Below are positions 27,032 to 35,735 of a stretch of DNA of 64,000 bases, in pieces. Under the pieces are notes generated by a model that had not been told where the DNA came from, ran no database searches, and saw only the letters and a program-made list of their open reading frames with translations. Origin of the DNA: Novosphingobium sp. B1 (GTDB lineage Bacteria; Pseudomonadota; Alphaproteobacteria; Sphingomonadales; Sphingomonadaceae). Position 1 is the stretch's first letter; each line of letters opens with the position of its first letter. Both the position numbers and the translations under genes were made by a program. The DNA lies in contig NZ_FWXL01000007.1 of assembly GCF_900176395.1 (NCBI RefSeq), positions 1 through 64,000 of the forward strand, read 5' to 3'.

Positions 27032-27079
27032 AGGTCAGACACTGCCGTTGCCTATTATCCGACTAAACTTGGGGGAACC

Positions 27080-29344
27080 ATGTCCGAGGAAAGCAACGTC
27101 CGCTTCACCGAGCGCGAGGCGCTTTTCTACCACAACACGATCCGCCCCGGTAAGATCGAGATCATCGCCAGCAAGCCGATGGCCACGCAGCGCGACCTGT
27201 CGCTGGCCTACTCTCCCGGCGTTGCAGTGCCGGTTCGCGCCATCGCCGAAGATCCGGCGACCGCCTACGACTATACCGCCAAGGGCAATCTTGTGGCGGT
27301 GATTTCCAACGGCACGGCCATCCTTGGCCTCGGCAATCTTGGCGCGCTGGCATCCAAGCCGGTGATGGAGGGCAAGGCCGTGCTGTTCAAGCGCTTTGCC
27401 GACGTCGATTCGATCGACATCGAACTGGCGACCGAAGACCCGGATGCGTTCATCGAAGCCGTCGCCCTGATGGAGCCCTCGTTCGGTGGCATCAACCTTG
27501 AGGACATCAAGGCCCCGGAATGCTTCATCATCGAGCAGGCCCTCAAGGACCGGTTGAAGATCCCGGTCATGCACGATGACCAGCATGGCACCGCGATCAT
27601 TTCCGCCGCCGGCCTGCTCAACGCCTGCCACCTGACTGGACGCAAGCTCGAAGACGTCAAGGTCGTCGTCAACGGCGCAGGTGCTGCTGCCATTGCCTGC
27701 ACTGCACTGATCAAGGCAATGGGCGTGCGCCACAACAACGTGATCATGTGCGACCGTTCGGGCGTGATCTATCGCGGCCGCGAAGACAGCATGGACCAGT
27801 GGAAGAGCGCGCACGCGGTCGACACTTCGGCCCGCAGTCTCGAAGATGCGCTGGTCGGCGCAGACATCTTCCTCGGCCTCTCTGCAGCCGGTGCCCTGAA
27901 GGCCGACTGGATGGCCAGGATGGCGCCGCAGCCGATCATCTTCGCGATGGCCAATCCTGACCCGGAGATCACCCCGCCCGAGGCCAAGGCGGTGCGCCCG
28001 GACTGCATCGTGGCCACGGGCCGTTCGGACTATCCGAACCAGGTAAACAACGTGCTCGGCTTCCCGTTCATCTTCCGTGGCGCGCTCGACGTTCAGGCGA
28101 CCGCGATCAACGAAGAGATGAAGATTGCCGCAGCCGAGGCGATCGCCCAGCTTGCGCGTGAGGCTGTGCCCGAAGAAGTGGCGGCCGCTTATGGCATCAA
28201 CCACACTTTCGGCCTTGATTACATCATCCCTGCACCATTCGATCCGCGTCTGATGGAAGTGGTGTCATCTGCCGTTGCCAAGGCGGCAATGGATTCGGGC
28301 GTGGCGCAAAAGCCGATCGAGGACTTTGACGCCTATCGCAACAGCCTGAAGGCACGCCTGAACCCGACCACGTCGGTGCTCACCAATGTCTTCGCCCAGG
28401 CCAAGAGCAACCCCAAACGCGTCGTCTTTGCCGAGGCCGAAAACGAGGTCGTGCTGCGTGCCGCGATCCAGTTCAAGGATTTTGGCTATGGCACGCCGGT
28501 GCTGGTCGGCCGTACGCAGGGAGTCATCGACAAGCTGACCGAACTCGGCGTCAGCGATCCTGCGGCTTACGAAATCCATAACTCCGCCGTCTCGCCACTC
28601 GTCCCGAGCATGGTCGAGTATCTCTACAAACGCCTGAAGCGCCGCGGTTACATGGAGCGCGACGTCAAGCGCATGGTCAACCAGGACCGCAACGTCTTCG
28701 CCTCGCTGCTCGTCGCACTGGGCCATGGCGATGCGCTGATCACCGGCATGACGCGCACCTTCGCGCAGTCCATGAAGGAAGTGCGCCGCGTGCTTGATCC
28801 CAAGCCCGGCCACCTGCCCTTCGGCATTCACCTGATGGTCGCGAAGAACTATACCGTGTTCCTCGCCGACACGACCGTGAATGAACGCCCCTCGGCCGAG
28901 GACCTTGCCCAGATCGCCCGCGAGACTGCTGCCGTCGCCCGCCGCATGGGTCACGAACCGCGCGTGGCGTTTCTGTCATACTCGACGTTCGGCAACCCCT
29001 ATGGCCGCTGGCTCGAATCCATTCGCGGTGCAGTGTCGATCCTCGACGCGGAAGACCCGGGCTTCGAATACGAAGGCGAAATGGCACCAGACGCAGCGCT
29101 CAACCCGAAGGTGATGGCCAACTACCCGTTCAGCCGCCTCTCGGGCCCAGCCAACGTGCTGATCATGCCGGGCCTGCAATCGGCCAACATTTCGGCCAAA
29201 CTGCTGCGCGAACTGGCAGGCAACGCCGTAATCGGCCCGATGCTGATCGGTATGGAAAAGCCGGTACAGATCGCCCCGATGACCTCGCTCGCGCCCGATA
29301 TCCTGACGCTGGCCGTGCTGGCTGCCGCAGGCGTGGTAGGCTGA
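27080..29344 (+). CDS. maeB: NADP-dependent malic enzyme with phosphotransacetylase-like domain, 754 aa
   Basis: Residues 1-430 are the malic enzyme: LAYSPGVA, GNGTAILGLGNLG-like NAD(P) entry (SNGTAILGLGN), MHDDQHGTA, VVNGAGAAAIAC and DCIVATGRSDYPNQVNN. Residues about 440-750 resemble phosphotransacetylase (VFAEAENEVVLRAA, ADTTVNERPSAEDLAQIA, LIMPGLQSANISAKLL); in this enzyme class that domain is regulatory, responding to acetyl-CoA. The product decarboxylates malate to pyruvate. GGGGGAA lies four bases upstream of the ATG, and a palindromic candidate operator lies 49 bp upstream. Confidence 0.96.
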   Translation: MSEESNVRFTEREALFYHNTIRPGKIEIIASKPMATQRDLSLAYSPGVAVPVRAIAEDPATAYDYTAKGNLVAVISNGTAILGLGNLGALASKPVMEGKAVLFKRFADVDSIDIELATEDPDAFIEAVALMEPSFGGINLEDIKAPECFIIEQALKDRLKIPVMHDDQHGTAIISAAGLLNACHLTGRKLEDVKVVVNGAGAAAIACTALIKAMGVRHNNVIMCDRSGVIYRGREDSMDQWKSAHAVDTSARSLEDALVGADIFLGLSAAGALKADWMARMAPQPIIFAMANPDPEITPPEAKAVRPDCIVATGRSDYPNQVNNVLGFPFIFRGALDVQATAINEEMKIAAAEAIAQLAREAVPEEVAAAYGINHTFGLDYIIPAPFDPRLMEVVSSAVAKAAMDSGVAQKPIEDFDAYRNSLKARLNPTTSVLTNVFAQAKSNPKRVVFAEAENEVVLRAAIQFKDFGYGTPVLVGRTQGVIDKLTELGVSDPAAYEIHNSAVSPLVPSMVEYLYKRLKRRGYMERDVKRMVNQDRNVFASLLVALGHGDALITGMTRTFAQSMKEVRRVLDPKPGHLPFGIHLMVAKNYTVFLADTTVNERPSAEDLAQIARETAAVARRMGHEPRVAFLSYSTFGNPYGRWLESIRGAVSILDAEDPGFEYEGEMAPDAALNPKVMANYPFSRLSGPANVLIMPGLQSANISAKLLRELAGNAVIGPMLIGMEKPVQIAPMTSLAPDILTLAVLAAAGVVG

Positions 29345-29352
29345 TAAAATAC

Positions 29353-29378
29353 GCCGCCCCTGCGCAAACGGGGGCGGC
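29353..29378. terminator. Stem-loop between maeB and thiSG
   Basis: GCCGCCCC (29353-29360) pairs with GGGGCGGC (29371-29378) between two convergent genes. There is no T-run after it, so it may slow polymerase from both sides or protect a 3' end, not act as a classical intrinsic terminator. Confidence 0.5.
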
Positions 29379-29417
29379 AACACCTCAGAAATCAAGCGGT
29401 TCGATGTGCGGGAGAGG

Positions 29418-30413
29418 TCAGATCAGACCCGCCAGCGGACTGCTTGGATCGGCGTACTTTCGCGTCTGCATCCGCCCGGCGAGATAGGCATCGCGCCCGG
29501 CCTCTACCGCAAGCTTCATTGCACGGGCCATGCGGATCGGGTCCTTGGCTTCTGCAATCGCGGTGTTCATCAGCACGCCATCGCAGCCGAGTTCCATCGC
29601 GACGGCCGCTTCTGATGCCGTGCCCACGCCCGCATCGACCAGCACCGGCACCTTGGCACCCTCGACGATCAGTCGCACCGTCACCTTGTTCTGGATGCCA
29701 AGGCCCGAACCGATCGGCGCGCCCAACGGCATCACGGCCACCGCGCCCGCATCCTCGAGCTGCTTGGCCGCAATCGGATCGTCCACGCAGTAGACCATCG
29801 GCAGGAAGCCCTCCTTGGCCAGCACTTCGGTCGCGCGGATCGTCTCGATCATGTTGGGATAGAGCGTGCGCGCCTCGCCCAGCACTTCGAGCTTCACCAG
29901 ATCCCAGCCACCGGCCTCGCGCGCCAGGCGCAATGTGCGGATCGCGCTTTCGGCATCGAAGCAGCCTGCGGTGTTGGGCAGATAGGTGATCTTCTTGGGG
30001 TCGATATAGTCCGTCAGCATCGGCGCCTTGGGGTCCGACACGTTCACGCGGCGCACCGCAACGGTGACGATCTCCGCACCGGAAGCCTCTACTGCCGCGG
30101 CGTTCTGCTCGAAGTCCTTGTACTTGCCGGTGCCGACAATCAGGCGCGAGCGGAAGGTACGTCCGGCAACGGTCCAGGTATCATTCGTCTCGACCACGTC
30201 GCTTTGTCCTCCGCCTACGAAATGCACGATCTCCAGAACGTCACCCTCGGCAATCGCCACGTCCGCCAACGTCGAGCGGGGCACGATCTCGCCATTGCGC
30301 TCGACCGCGACCTTGGTCGGTTCGAGTTCGAGGCTGCGCACCAGTTCGGCAATCGATCCGGGCGCGGCGCGGCGAGGTTCGCCGTTGACGGTAAGGGAGA
30401 GCATTCCAGTCAT
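29418..30413 (-). CDS. thiG: Fused sulfur carrier ThiS-thiazole synthase ThiG, 331 aa
   Basis: Residues 1-69 are a ThiS-like ubiquitin fold ending in VGGG (G67-G69), and residues from about 78 are thiazole synthase ThiG, with the Schiff-base lysine K174 in DLVKLEVLG and the phosphate-binding [11 protein letters not shown]. ThiG builds the thiazole ring of thiamine from deoxyxylulose phosphate, dehydroglycine and the ThiS thiocarboxylate. In the fusion the Gly-Gly that normally carries sulfur at a free C-terminus is internal. The adenylation/sulfur-relay partners are not in the window. Confidence 0.95.
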   Translation of the reverse strand: MTGMLSLTVNGEPRRAAPGSIAELVRSLELEPTKVAVERNGEIVPRSTLADVAIAEGDVLEIVHFVGGGQSDVVETNDTWTVAGRTFRSRLIVGTGKYKDFEQNAAAVEASGAEIVTVAVRRVNVSDPKAPMLTDYIDPKKITYLPNTAGCFDAESAIRTLRLAREAGGWDLVKLEVLGEARTLYPNMIETIRATEVLAKEGFLPMVYCVDDPIAAKQLEDAGAVAVMPLGAPIGSGLGIQNKVTVRLIVEGAKVPVLVDAGVGTASEAAVAMELGCDGVLMNTAIAEAKDPIRMARAMKLAVEAGRDAYLAGRMQTRKYADPSSPLAGLI

Positions 30414-30470
30414 GCGGCCCGCTTTAGCGAGGCAGGGCCGGGGTGCAAGTATGGCCTTGGTGATATGGCC

Positions 30471-30842
30471 TTAGTGAGAATGCCGGATATTGATGAAGTG
30501 CGCGGTTGCGACAAGGATCACGCCACCCACTGTCAGCGCTACTTCGGCATCGCCATGGCCCACGGCCACCGCTGCGCCCATCAGCGCCAGGCCGGTGCCG
30601 CCGATTGCCAGCGGCAGGAACCGCCCGTGGCGCAATGCGCCAATGCCGATCGTCGCCGCGCCGATCACCAGCGCAAAGGCAAGGCCCCAGCGGTGGATGT
30701 CGGGATTGAGCAGCACACCGCCACCCACGCCGAGCATGCCGACTAGGAACAGCCCCGCAACGCAATGAATCAGGCACAGCCCCGAAAGGAGCACGCCGAT
30801 CCGGTCAAGCCGGGCACGCAAGGCAAGCAGGGCATCACTCAT
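30471..30842 (-). CDS. MerC-domain membrane protein, 123 aa
   Basis: Four membrane segments, with LCLIHC in the first (the Cys-x-x-His-Cys metal-contact motif of the MerC family) and a His-rich C-terminal tail NIRHSH. MerC proteins carry metal ions across the inner membrane in mercury operons; chromosomal relatives without mer genes are often zinc-related. I place the start at ATG 30842; a longer frame from 30932 would run through a clear Zur-box-like operator at 30856-30872. That operator argues for a role in zinc limitation. Confidence 0.85.
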   Translation of the reverse strand: MSDALLALRARLDRIGVLLSGLCLIHCVAGLFLVGMLGVGGGVLLNPDIHRWGLAFALVIGAATIGIGALRHGRFLPLAIGGTGLALMGAAVAVGHGDAEVALTVGGVILVATAHFINIRHSH

Positions 30843-30855
30843 CGCTTGAGCATAT

Positions 30856-30872
30856 ATGTTATAATGTAACAT
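30856..30872. promoter_or_regulatory. Zur-box-like operator upstream of the MerC-like gene
   Basis: ATGTTATAATGTAACAT: arms ATGTTA and TAACAT around TAATG, matching the proteobacterial Zur consensus (ATGTTATA-ATATAACAT) at nearly every position. It lies 14 bp upstream of the ATG and overlaps a possible -10 (TATAAC, reverse strand). Binding by Zur with zinc would block transcription. Confidence 0.75.
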
Positions 30873-30974
30873 CGCACAAGGTGGGCGCCGGAAAATCTCT
30901 CCTGCCCAAAGGGCCACAGCGCTGCCCGACAATCGCTCTTGCGATTCTGCGAGGGCAGGAGCAGGGGCAGCGCC

Positions 30975-32039
30975 ATGAGCAACAGCGTCTCGCCCAAGCT
31001 TCGCAGTGACGCCACCGCCCTGTCGCGCTGGCTGTTCGTCGTCGCCTTCATGGTCCTCGCCATCGTCGTGGTCGGCGGCATCACCCGCCTTACTGAATCG
31101 GGCGTTTCGATCACCGAATGGAAGCCGGTGAGTGGCACCCTACCGCCGATCACCGAAGCGCAGTGGCAGGCCGAATTCGACGCCTACCGCGCCACGCCGC
31201 AGTACCAGCTGGTCAACGGCCCGGCGGGCATGACGCTCTCCACCTACAAGTTCATCTTCTTCTGGGAGTGGGTCCACCGCCTGCTCGCCCGCACCATCGG
31301 CCTCGTCTTTGCAGCGCCTCTGGCATGGTTCTGGATCAAGGGCAGGATTCCCGAGGGCTACAAGCCCCGCCTGCTCGCGCTGCTGGCTCTGGGCGCGCTG
31401 CAGGGCGCGGTCGGCTGGTGGATGGTCAAGTCCGGCATCGTCAATGACGTCAAGGTCAGCCACTTCCGCCTCGCCACGCACCTGCTGGTCGCGCTGTTCA
31501 CGCTGGCCGGCCTCGTCTGGACCGCGCTCGACCTGATCGCACTGGCCAATGGCGAGGGGCGCTCGAGACTGCGGGGCCTCGGCCTGCTTGCCCTTGCCAT
31601 GCTGGTGTTCCAGCTGTTCTACGGCGCGATTGTGGCCGGGCTTCGCGCCGGCACCTCGGCGGGCGGCGGCTGGTTCAACTGGGACGCTTGGCCGCTGATG
31701 CAGGGCAAGGTCTATCCCGATGGCGTCGACTGGGCGATGGGTACTGCCCATGCCCTGCTGTCCGATCCATTCCTCGTCCACTTCATTCACCGCTGGTGGG
31801 CCTGGGCCGTAGTGGCCGTGCTGGTGGTCGTCGCACGCAAGCTGCGCCGGACTGACCGCAAGGCCTCGGTCGTCCTCCACTCCGTGTTCGGCACGCAAGT
31901 CCTGCTCGGCATCCTCACCGTGTGGAGCGGCGTCGCCATCTGGCTCGGCGTGCTGCACCAATTGGTCGGCGCGCTGCTCGTGGCAGCAACGGTATGGTCC
32001 GCCCACATCCTCGGCAGCCCGAGACACCGCCAGCAATGA
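30975..32039 (+). CDS. ctaA: Heme A synthase CtaA/Cox15, 354 aa
   Basis: Eight membrane segments with the heme-ligating histidines in WVHRLLAR, HFRLATHLL, HFIHRWWAW and HQLVGALL, and the family signature GGITRLTESGVSITEWKPVSG near the N-terminus. It oxidises the C8 methyl of heme O to give heme A for cytochrome aa3 oxidases. ATG 30975 is chosen, with AGGGGC upstream; an in-frame ATG lies 12 codons earlier. The stop overlaps the cutA start (ATGA). Confidence 0.95.
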   Translation: MSNSVSPKLRSDATALSRWLFVVAFMVLAIVVVGGITRLTESGVSITEWKPVSGTLPPITEAQWQAEFDAYRATPQYQLVNGPAGMTLSTYKFIFFWEWVHRLLARTIGLVFAAPLAWFWIKGRIPEGYKPRLLALLALGALQGAVGWWMVKSGIVNDVKVSHFRLATHLLVALFTLAGLVWTALDLIALANGEGRSRLRGLGLLALAMLVFQLFYGAIVAGLRAGTSAGGGWFNWDAWPLMQGKVYPDGVDWAMGTAHALLSDPFLVHFIHRWWAWAVVAVLVVVARKLRRTDRKASVVLHSVFGTQVLLGILTVWSGVAIWLGVLHQLVGALLVAATVWSAHILGSPRHRQQ

Positions 32040-32362
32040 CTGCCGCGCTGATCTGGTCCACCTTTGGCGACATCCAAAGCGCCGAGGCCGTGGCAGACAC
32101 GCTGCTCGAAGAACGCCTGATCGCCTGCGCCAACATCCTCCCCGCCGTCCGCTCGCTCTATCGCTGGAACGGCGAGCGCGGCGAGGGCAGCGAAGTCGCC
32201 GTCCTGTTCAAGACCCGCGTGGACCTGTTGGACGGCGCCATCGCCCGCCTCGAAGCGCTCCACCCGTATGACGCCCCGGCGATCTCCGGCTGGCGCTGCG
32301 ACGCGGCGGGAGCGGCAACTCTTGGCTGGATCGAAGCCGACTGCGGCCCCTCCAAGTTCTAA
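32036..32362 (+). CDS. cutA: CutA1-like divalent-cation tolerance protein, 108 aa
   Basis: Small trimeric alpha/beta protein: LLEERLIACANILPAVRSLYRWNGE and LHPYDAPAI are signatures of CutA1. The family was linked to copper tolerance in E. coli but its function is unsettled. It is translationally coupled to ctaA by a 4-bp overlap, which fits a link to copper or heme enzyme assembly. Confidence 0.93.
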   Translation: MTAALIWSTFGDIQSAEAVADTLLEERLIACANILPAVRSLYRWNGERGEGSEVAVLFKTRVDLLDGAIARLEALHPYDAPAISGWRCDAAGAATLGWIEADCGPSKF

Positions 32363-32499
32363 CGGTATTATTTTACCTCTACCAAAACCCGCAGTTTGCT
32401 TGACTCTGGCGGGCATTTGCAACAAAGGCGCGCTTCCTTCGTCGTGAAGCAGCGGATTCCCGCTTGGATCGACGCACCGAATTCAGGGAACCCGTAGCC

Positions 32500-32979
32500 A
32501 TGAAGGCTCTCAGCAAGGTCACCCGGTCGATCAAGCCGGCCGAGGTGGAGAAGAACTGGCATCTGATCGATGCCGAAGGCATGGTCGTCGGCCGTCTCGC
32601 CGTCGTCATCGCCAACCATCTGCGCGGCAAGCACAAGCCGAGCTTCACCCCGCACGTCGATTGCGGCGATCACGTTGTCGTGATCAACGCCGACAAGGTC
32701 AAGTTCACCGGCAACAAGCTGAAGAACAAGACCTACTACAAGCACACCGGCTATGCCGGCGGCATCAAGGAAGTCACCGCGGACAAGGTCCTCGGTGGTC
32801 GCTTCCCCGAGCGCGTGCTTGAAAAGGCAGTTGAGCGCATGATCCCCCGCGGCCCGCTCGGCCGTGCGCAGATGCGCGCCCTTCACCTCTATGCCGGTGC
32901 CGAGCACCCGCATGGCGGCACCCAGCCGGTGGCGCTCGACGTCGCTTCGATGAACCGCAAGAACAAGGTGGGTGCATAA
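32500..32979 (+). CDS. rplM: 50S ribosomal protein L13, 159 aa
   Basis: Typical L13: [60 protein letters not shown] 32500 gives the normal N-terminus; the frame extends 12 codons upstream. A TTGACT hexamer at 32400-32405 could be the -35 of its promoter, although no good -10 follows. The rpsI gene begins two bases after the stop, the conserved rplM-rpsI operon. Confidence 0.98.
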   Translation: MKALSKVTRSIKPAEVEKNWHLIDAEGMVVGRLAVVIANHLRGKHKPSFTPHVDCGDHVVVINADKVKFTGNKLKNKTYYKHTGYAGGIKEVTADKVLGGRFPERVLEKAVERMIPRGPLGRAQMRALHLYAGAEHPHGGTQPVALDVASMNRKNKVGA

Positions 32980-32981
32980 TC

Positions 32982-33524
32982 ATGGCCGAAACCGAAAACA
33001 CCGTGTCGAGCCTCGCCGACCTCAAGGACCTGACCGCTTCCGCTCCCGTGGCTGCTGCTCCGTCCGAAGGTGGTGAAGTCGCCGCTCCCGTCCGCACCGG
33101 CCCCGCTGCCGTGATCCGCGCTCGCGAAGTCGATGCGCAGGGCCGTTCGTACGCCACCGGCCGCCGCAAGGACGCCGTGGCCCGCGTGTGGCTCAAGCCC
33201 GGCTCGGGCAAGGTCACCGTCAACGGCCGTGATCAGGAAGTCTACTTCGCCCGTCCGACCCTGCGTCTAGTGATCAACCAGCCGTTCGAAGTCGCCGGTC
33301 GCGAAGGCCAGTACGACATCGTCTGCACCGTCAAGGGTGGTGGCCTCTCGGGCCAGGCCGGCGCGGTCAAGCACGGCATCGCCCAGGCCCTGTCGAAGTT
33401 CGAACCCGAACTGCGCAGCGCCGTGAAGGCTGCCGGCTTCCTCACCCGCGACCCGCGCGTCGTCGAGCGTAAGAAGTACGGCAAGGCCAAGGCACGCCGC
33501 AGCTTCCAGTTCTCGAAGCGCTAA
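32982..33524 (+). CDS. rpsI: 30S ribosomal protein S9 with N-terminal extension, 180 aa
   Basis: The last about 130 residues are canonical S9 ([62 protein letters not shown]). About 48 acidic, Ala/Pro-rich residues precede it, a low-complexity extension seen in sphingomonad S9 proteins. The 3' end of the gene, stop included, is repeated once just downstream (see repeat at 33507-33566). Confidence 0.98.
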   Translation: MAETENTVSSLADLKDLTASAPVAAAPSEGGEVAAPVRTGPAAVIRAREVDAQGRSYATGRRKDAVARVWLKPGSGKVTVNGRDQEVYFARPTLRLVINQPFEVAGREGQYDIVCTVKGGGLSGQAGAVKHGIAQALSKFEPELRSAVKAAGFLTRDPRVVERKKYGKAKARRSFQFSKR

Positions 33525-33566
33525 TCGCGCTTCGGCTGGCAGTTCTCGAAGCGCCAATCGCGCTTC
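33507..33566 (+). repeat. Tandem copy of the rpsI 3' end
   Basis: A 27-bp segment at 33507-33533 containing the last codons and stop of rpsI recurs at 33540-33566 with one change (TAA to CAA), giving a 33-bp period. Each copy can fold as GAAGCGC / GCGCTTC around a 5-base loop. Confidence 0.85.
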
Positions 33567-33590
33567 TTGCTGCAAGGCTGAACGAAATCA

Positions 33591-33620
33591 GGGGCTGGTC
33601 TTCGGACCGGCCCCTTTTTT
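33591..33620 (+). terminator. Rho-independent terminator of rplM-rpsI
   Basis: GGGGCTGGTC pairs with GACCGGCCCC over ten positions (one G-U) around a TTCG tetraloop and is followed by six T. This is a classical strong intrinsic terminator; the convergent ClC gene ends nine bases later. Confidence 0.95.
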
Positions 33621-33628
33621 CATGGCCA

Positions 33629-34909
33629 TCAATCGGCTGGTGCGAACTGCTTGGCCAGCGTGTGGTAAAGCTTGGGCTTGCACACCTTGGCGCTGGCCCA
33701 GTCGGCAATCAGCGCGGTGGCGAACAGCGGCAGGACCATGGTGCGGTCCGCCGTCATCTCCATGATGATGATCGAAGCGGTCAGCGGAGCGCGTACTACG
33801 CCCGTGAAATAACCGATCATGCCGAGCACGACGATTGCTCCCGGCGCCTCGCCCGGGAAACCTGCTGCGAGCAACTGCCCGACACCGGCACCGACCGATA
33901 GCGATGGCGCGAAAATGCCGCCCGGAGCGCCACTCAGCGCAGTTGCCAGCGTCGAAATGAACTTCCCCGGTCCGAACAGCAGCGAGGCATCCCCGCCCGC
34001 AAGCAGCAGCTTGGTCGTGTCATAGCCGGTCCCCCAGCTTGAACCCTCGGTGGCAAGGCCGGTGAGAGCCACGACCAGCCCGCACGCCAGCGCCAGCAGC
34101 ACGGGCCTTGCGCGCATCCGTACGACAAGTGGGCGCGCGGAGAAGGCCATCCCGATCAATGCGCGCGAGAACAAGCCCCCGGCCACCCCGCCGACGAGCC
34201 CCGCAACCGGCGCAAGCACGAAGATGTCGCTCAAGGGCAGGCGCTGCGCCATCGCGCCGAAGTAGACATAGTCTCCCGATAGCCCGAGGCTGACCACGCC
34301 GGCTATCATCACCACGGCCATGACCAGCACCGCCAAGCGCTGCTCAAAGGCCGACGCCAGCTCCTCGATCGCAAAGGCCACTCCGGCAAGCGGCGTATTG
34401 AACGCCGCCGCCACGCCTGCGGCGCCGCCGGCGATGATCACGCCTGCCGTCACCGGCACGCGCAGCCAGCGATGCACTGCGACCATCAGGGCAGCGCTGA
34501 CCTGCACGGTCGGCCCCTCGCGGCCTGCGGATCCCCCGACCAGCAGCAGTGCGGTCGTGCCGAAGAGCTTGCCGAAAGCACTTCTCATCGAAACCAGGGG
34601 GCCGTGGGCGGCAACGGAGGAGTTGTGCCCCGCTGCCATGACCTGGGGAATGCCCGAGCCACGCGCTGCGGGAAACCAGCGTCGCGTTGCCCAGACCACT
34701 CCCGCGAACACCAACGGTGTGACGACAAGCGGGGACAGCGGGACTGCACGATAGAATACTGAAAATATCGTCTGCGCCCATTCGCCTGCTCGCGCGAACA
34801 GGACTGCAACGACGCTCAGGACGATAGCCCCCGCCAGCGCTGCGATTCGGGCGCGCATTGCAGGAAGGCTTGCGCTCGAGACGATCTTACCGAAATCAGG
34901 GACTTGCAT
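33629..34909 (-). CDS. ClC-type chloride channel/antiporter, 426 aa
   Basis: Membrane protein with the ClC signatures GSGIPQV, GGSAGREGPTVQ (with the gating Glu) and GGIFAPSLSVGAG. AIEELASAF supplies the inner proton-path Glu of the E. coli exchanger, so Cl-/H+ antiport is more likely than a channel. ATG 34909 is taken as start since homologues begin near there; the frame continues open for about 200 low-quality codons that overlap the HPP gene on the other strand. Divergent from that gene. Confidence 0.92.
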   Translation of the reverse strand: MQVPDFGKIVSSASLPAMRARIAALAGAIVLSVVAVLFARAGEWAQTIFSVFYRAVPLSPLVVTPLVFAGVVWATRRWFPAARGSGIPQVMAAGHNSSVAAHGPLVSMRSAFGKLFGTTALLLVGGSAGREGPTVQVSAALMVAVHRWLRVPVTAGVIIAGGAAGVAAAFNTPLAGVAFAIEELASAFEQRLAVLVMAVVMIAGVVSLGLSGDYVYFGAMAQRLPLSDIFVLAPVAGLVGGVAGGLFSRALIGMAFSARPLVVRMRARPVLLALACGLVVALTGLATEGSSWGTGYDTTKLLLAGGDASLLFGPGKFISTLATALSGAPGGIFAPSLSVGAGVGQLLAAGFPGEAPGAIVVLGMIGYFTGVVRAPLTASIIIMEMTADRTMVLPLFATALIADWASAKVCKPKLYHTLAKQFAPAD

Positions 34910-34975
34910 GGCTGGGGGGTAGCCCGCCATGGACATGCCTGCAAGAAACGCCGGTGGCGAGGGGATCGAACGACA

Positions 34976-35683
34976 ATGCCTGCAAGCGCATCGACAGCCA
35001 GGGCTGCCGCCTCTCGCGCCGACTGGTTCCGCATGGGTTGGCCGCGCGGCGCCGTTGGCGCCTTCATCGGCATCGCACTCGCCGCTGGCCTTGGCCATCT
35101 CGTTCCAGCAGGTGGGGGTCTGCCGTGGATCGTCGCGCCAGTCGGTGCCTCGGCAGTTCTGGTCTTTGCCGTCCCGGCCAGCCCGCTTGCGCAGCCTTGG
35201 CCGCTGGTCGGCGGAAACCTCCTGTCGATGGGAGTGGGCCTTGCGATAGGCAAGTTGTGCGCCATCGCGGGCATGGGCGCGCCGGTTGCCGTCGCGATTG
35301 CCGTGGGAAGTGCGATTGCCGTCATGGGCATGGCGCGCTGCACCCACCCGCCTGGGGGCGCAGCGGCGATCCTGGGTGCCATGGCGGGGATCGCACCCGC
35401 CACCCATTTTCCAGGGCCGCTGACGCCGCTCGCGCTCAACGTGGCAGGCATTGCCTTGGCGGGCTGGATTTATAACGCGATGACCGGCCATGCCTGGCCG
35501 CATATCCCCGCGACCTTGCCCTCACCTGCCCCTATCCATACCGTGACCTATGACCGCGCCGACCTCGACGCGGTGCTCGCCGATTGGGATGAGGCGCTCG
35601 ACGTCGAGCCCGATGATCTCGACGCCCTGTTTCGCGCAGTGGAGCGCCGCGTGCTGCGACGTTGGGAAGACGATCACAAGTAG
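34976..35683 (+). CDS. HPP-family membrane protein, 235 aa
   Basis: Four membrane segments with the family motif CTHPPGGAAA, then a soluble C-terminal stretch rich in acidic residues (DRADLDAVLADWDEALDVEPDD). HPP proteins are inner-membrane proteins; some plant and cyanobacterial relatives transport nitrite. The start is ATG 34976, with GAGGGG upstream. Function here is unknown. Confidence 0.88.
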   Translation: MPASASTARAAASRADWFRMGWPRGAVGAFIGIALAAGLGHLVPAGGGLPWIVAPVGASAVLVFAVPASPLAQPWPLVGGNLLSMGVGLAIGKLCAIAGMGAPVAVAIAVGSAIAVMGMARCTHPPGGAAAILGAMAGIAPATHFPGPLTPLALNVAGIALAGWIYNAMTGHAWPHIPATLPSPAPIHTVTYDRADLDAVLADWDEALDVEPDDLDALFRAVERRVLRRWEDDHK

Positions 35684-35735
35684 GACCGCTCCCGCTTCAG
35701 TTGCGGTTCAGCCGCCGGGCGGTTAGTCCCGTGGC

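Noticed and set aside
27035..28204. 389-aa reverse frame inside malic enzyme
   Set aside because: It is antisense to a complete, well-recognised gene and is His/Arg-rich as expected from a GC-rich shadow frame.
34910..35503. N-terminal extension of the ClC protein by about 200 codons
   Set aside because: It is antisense to the HPP gene and low-complexity; the ClC fold starts after it.
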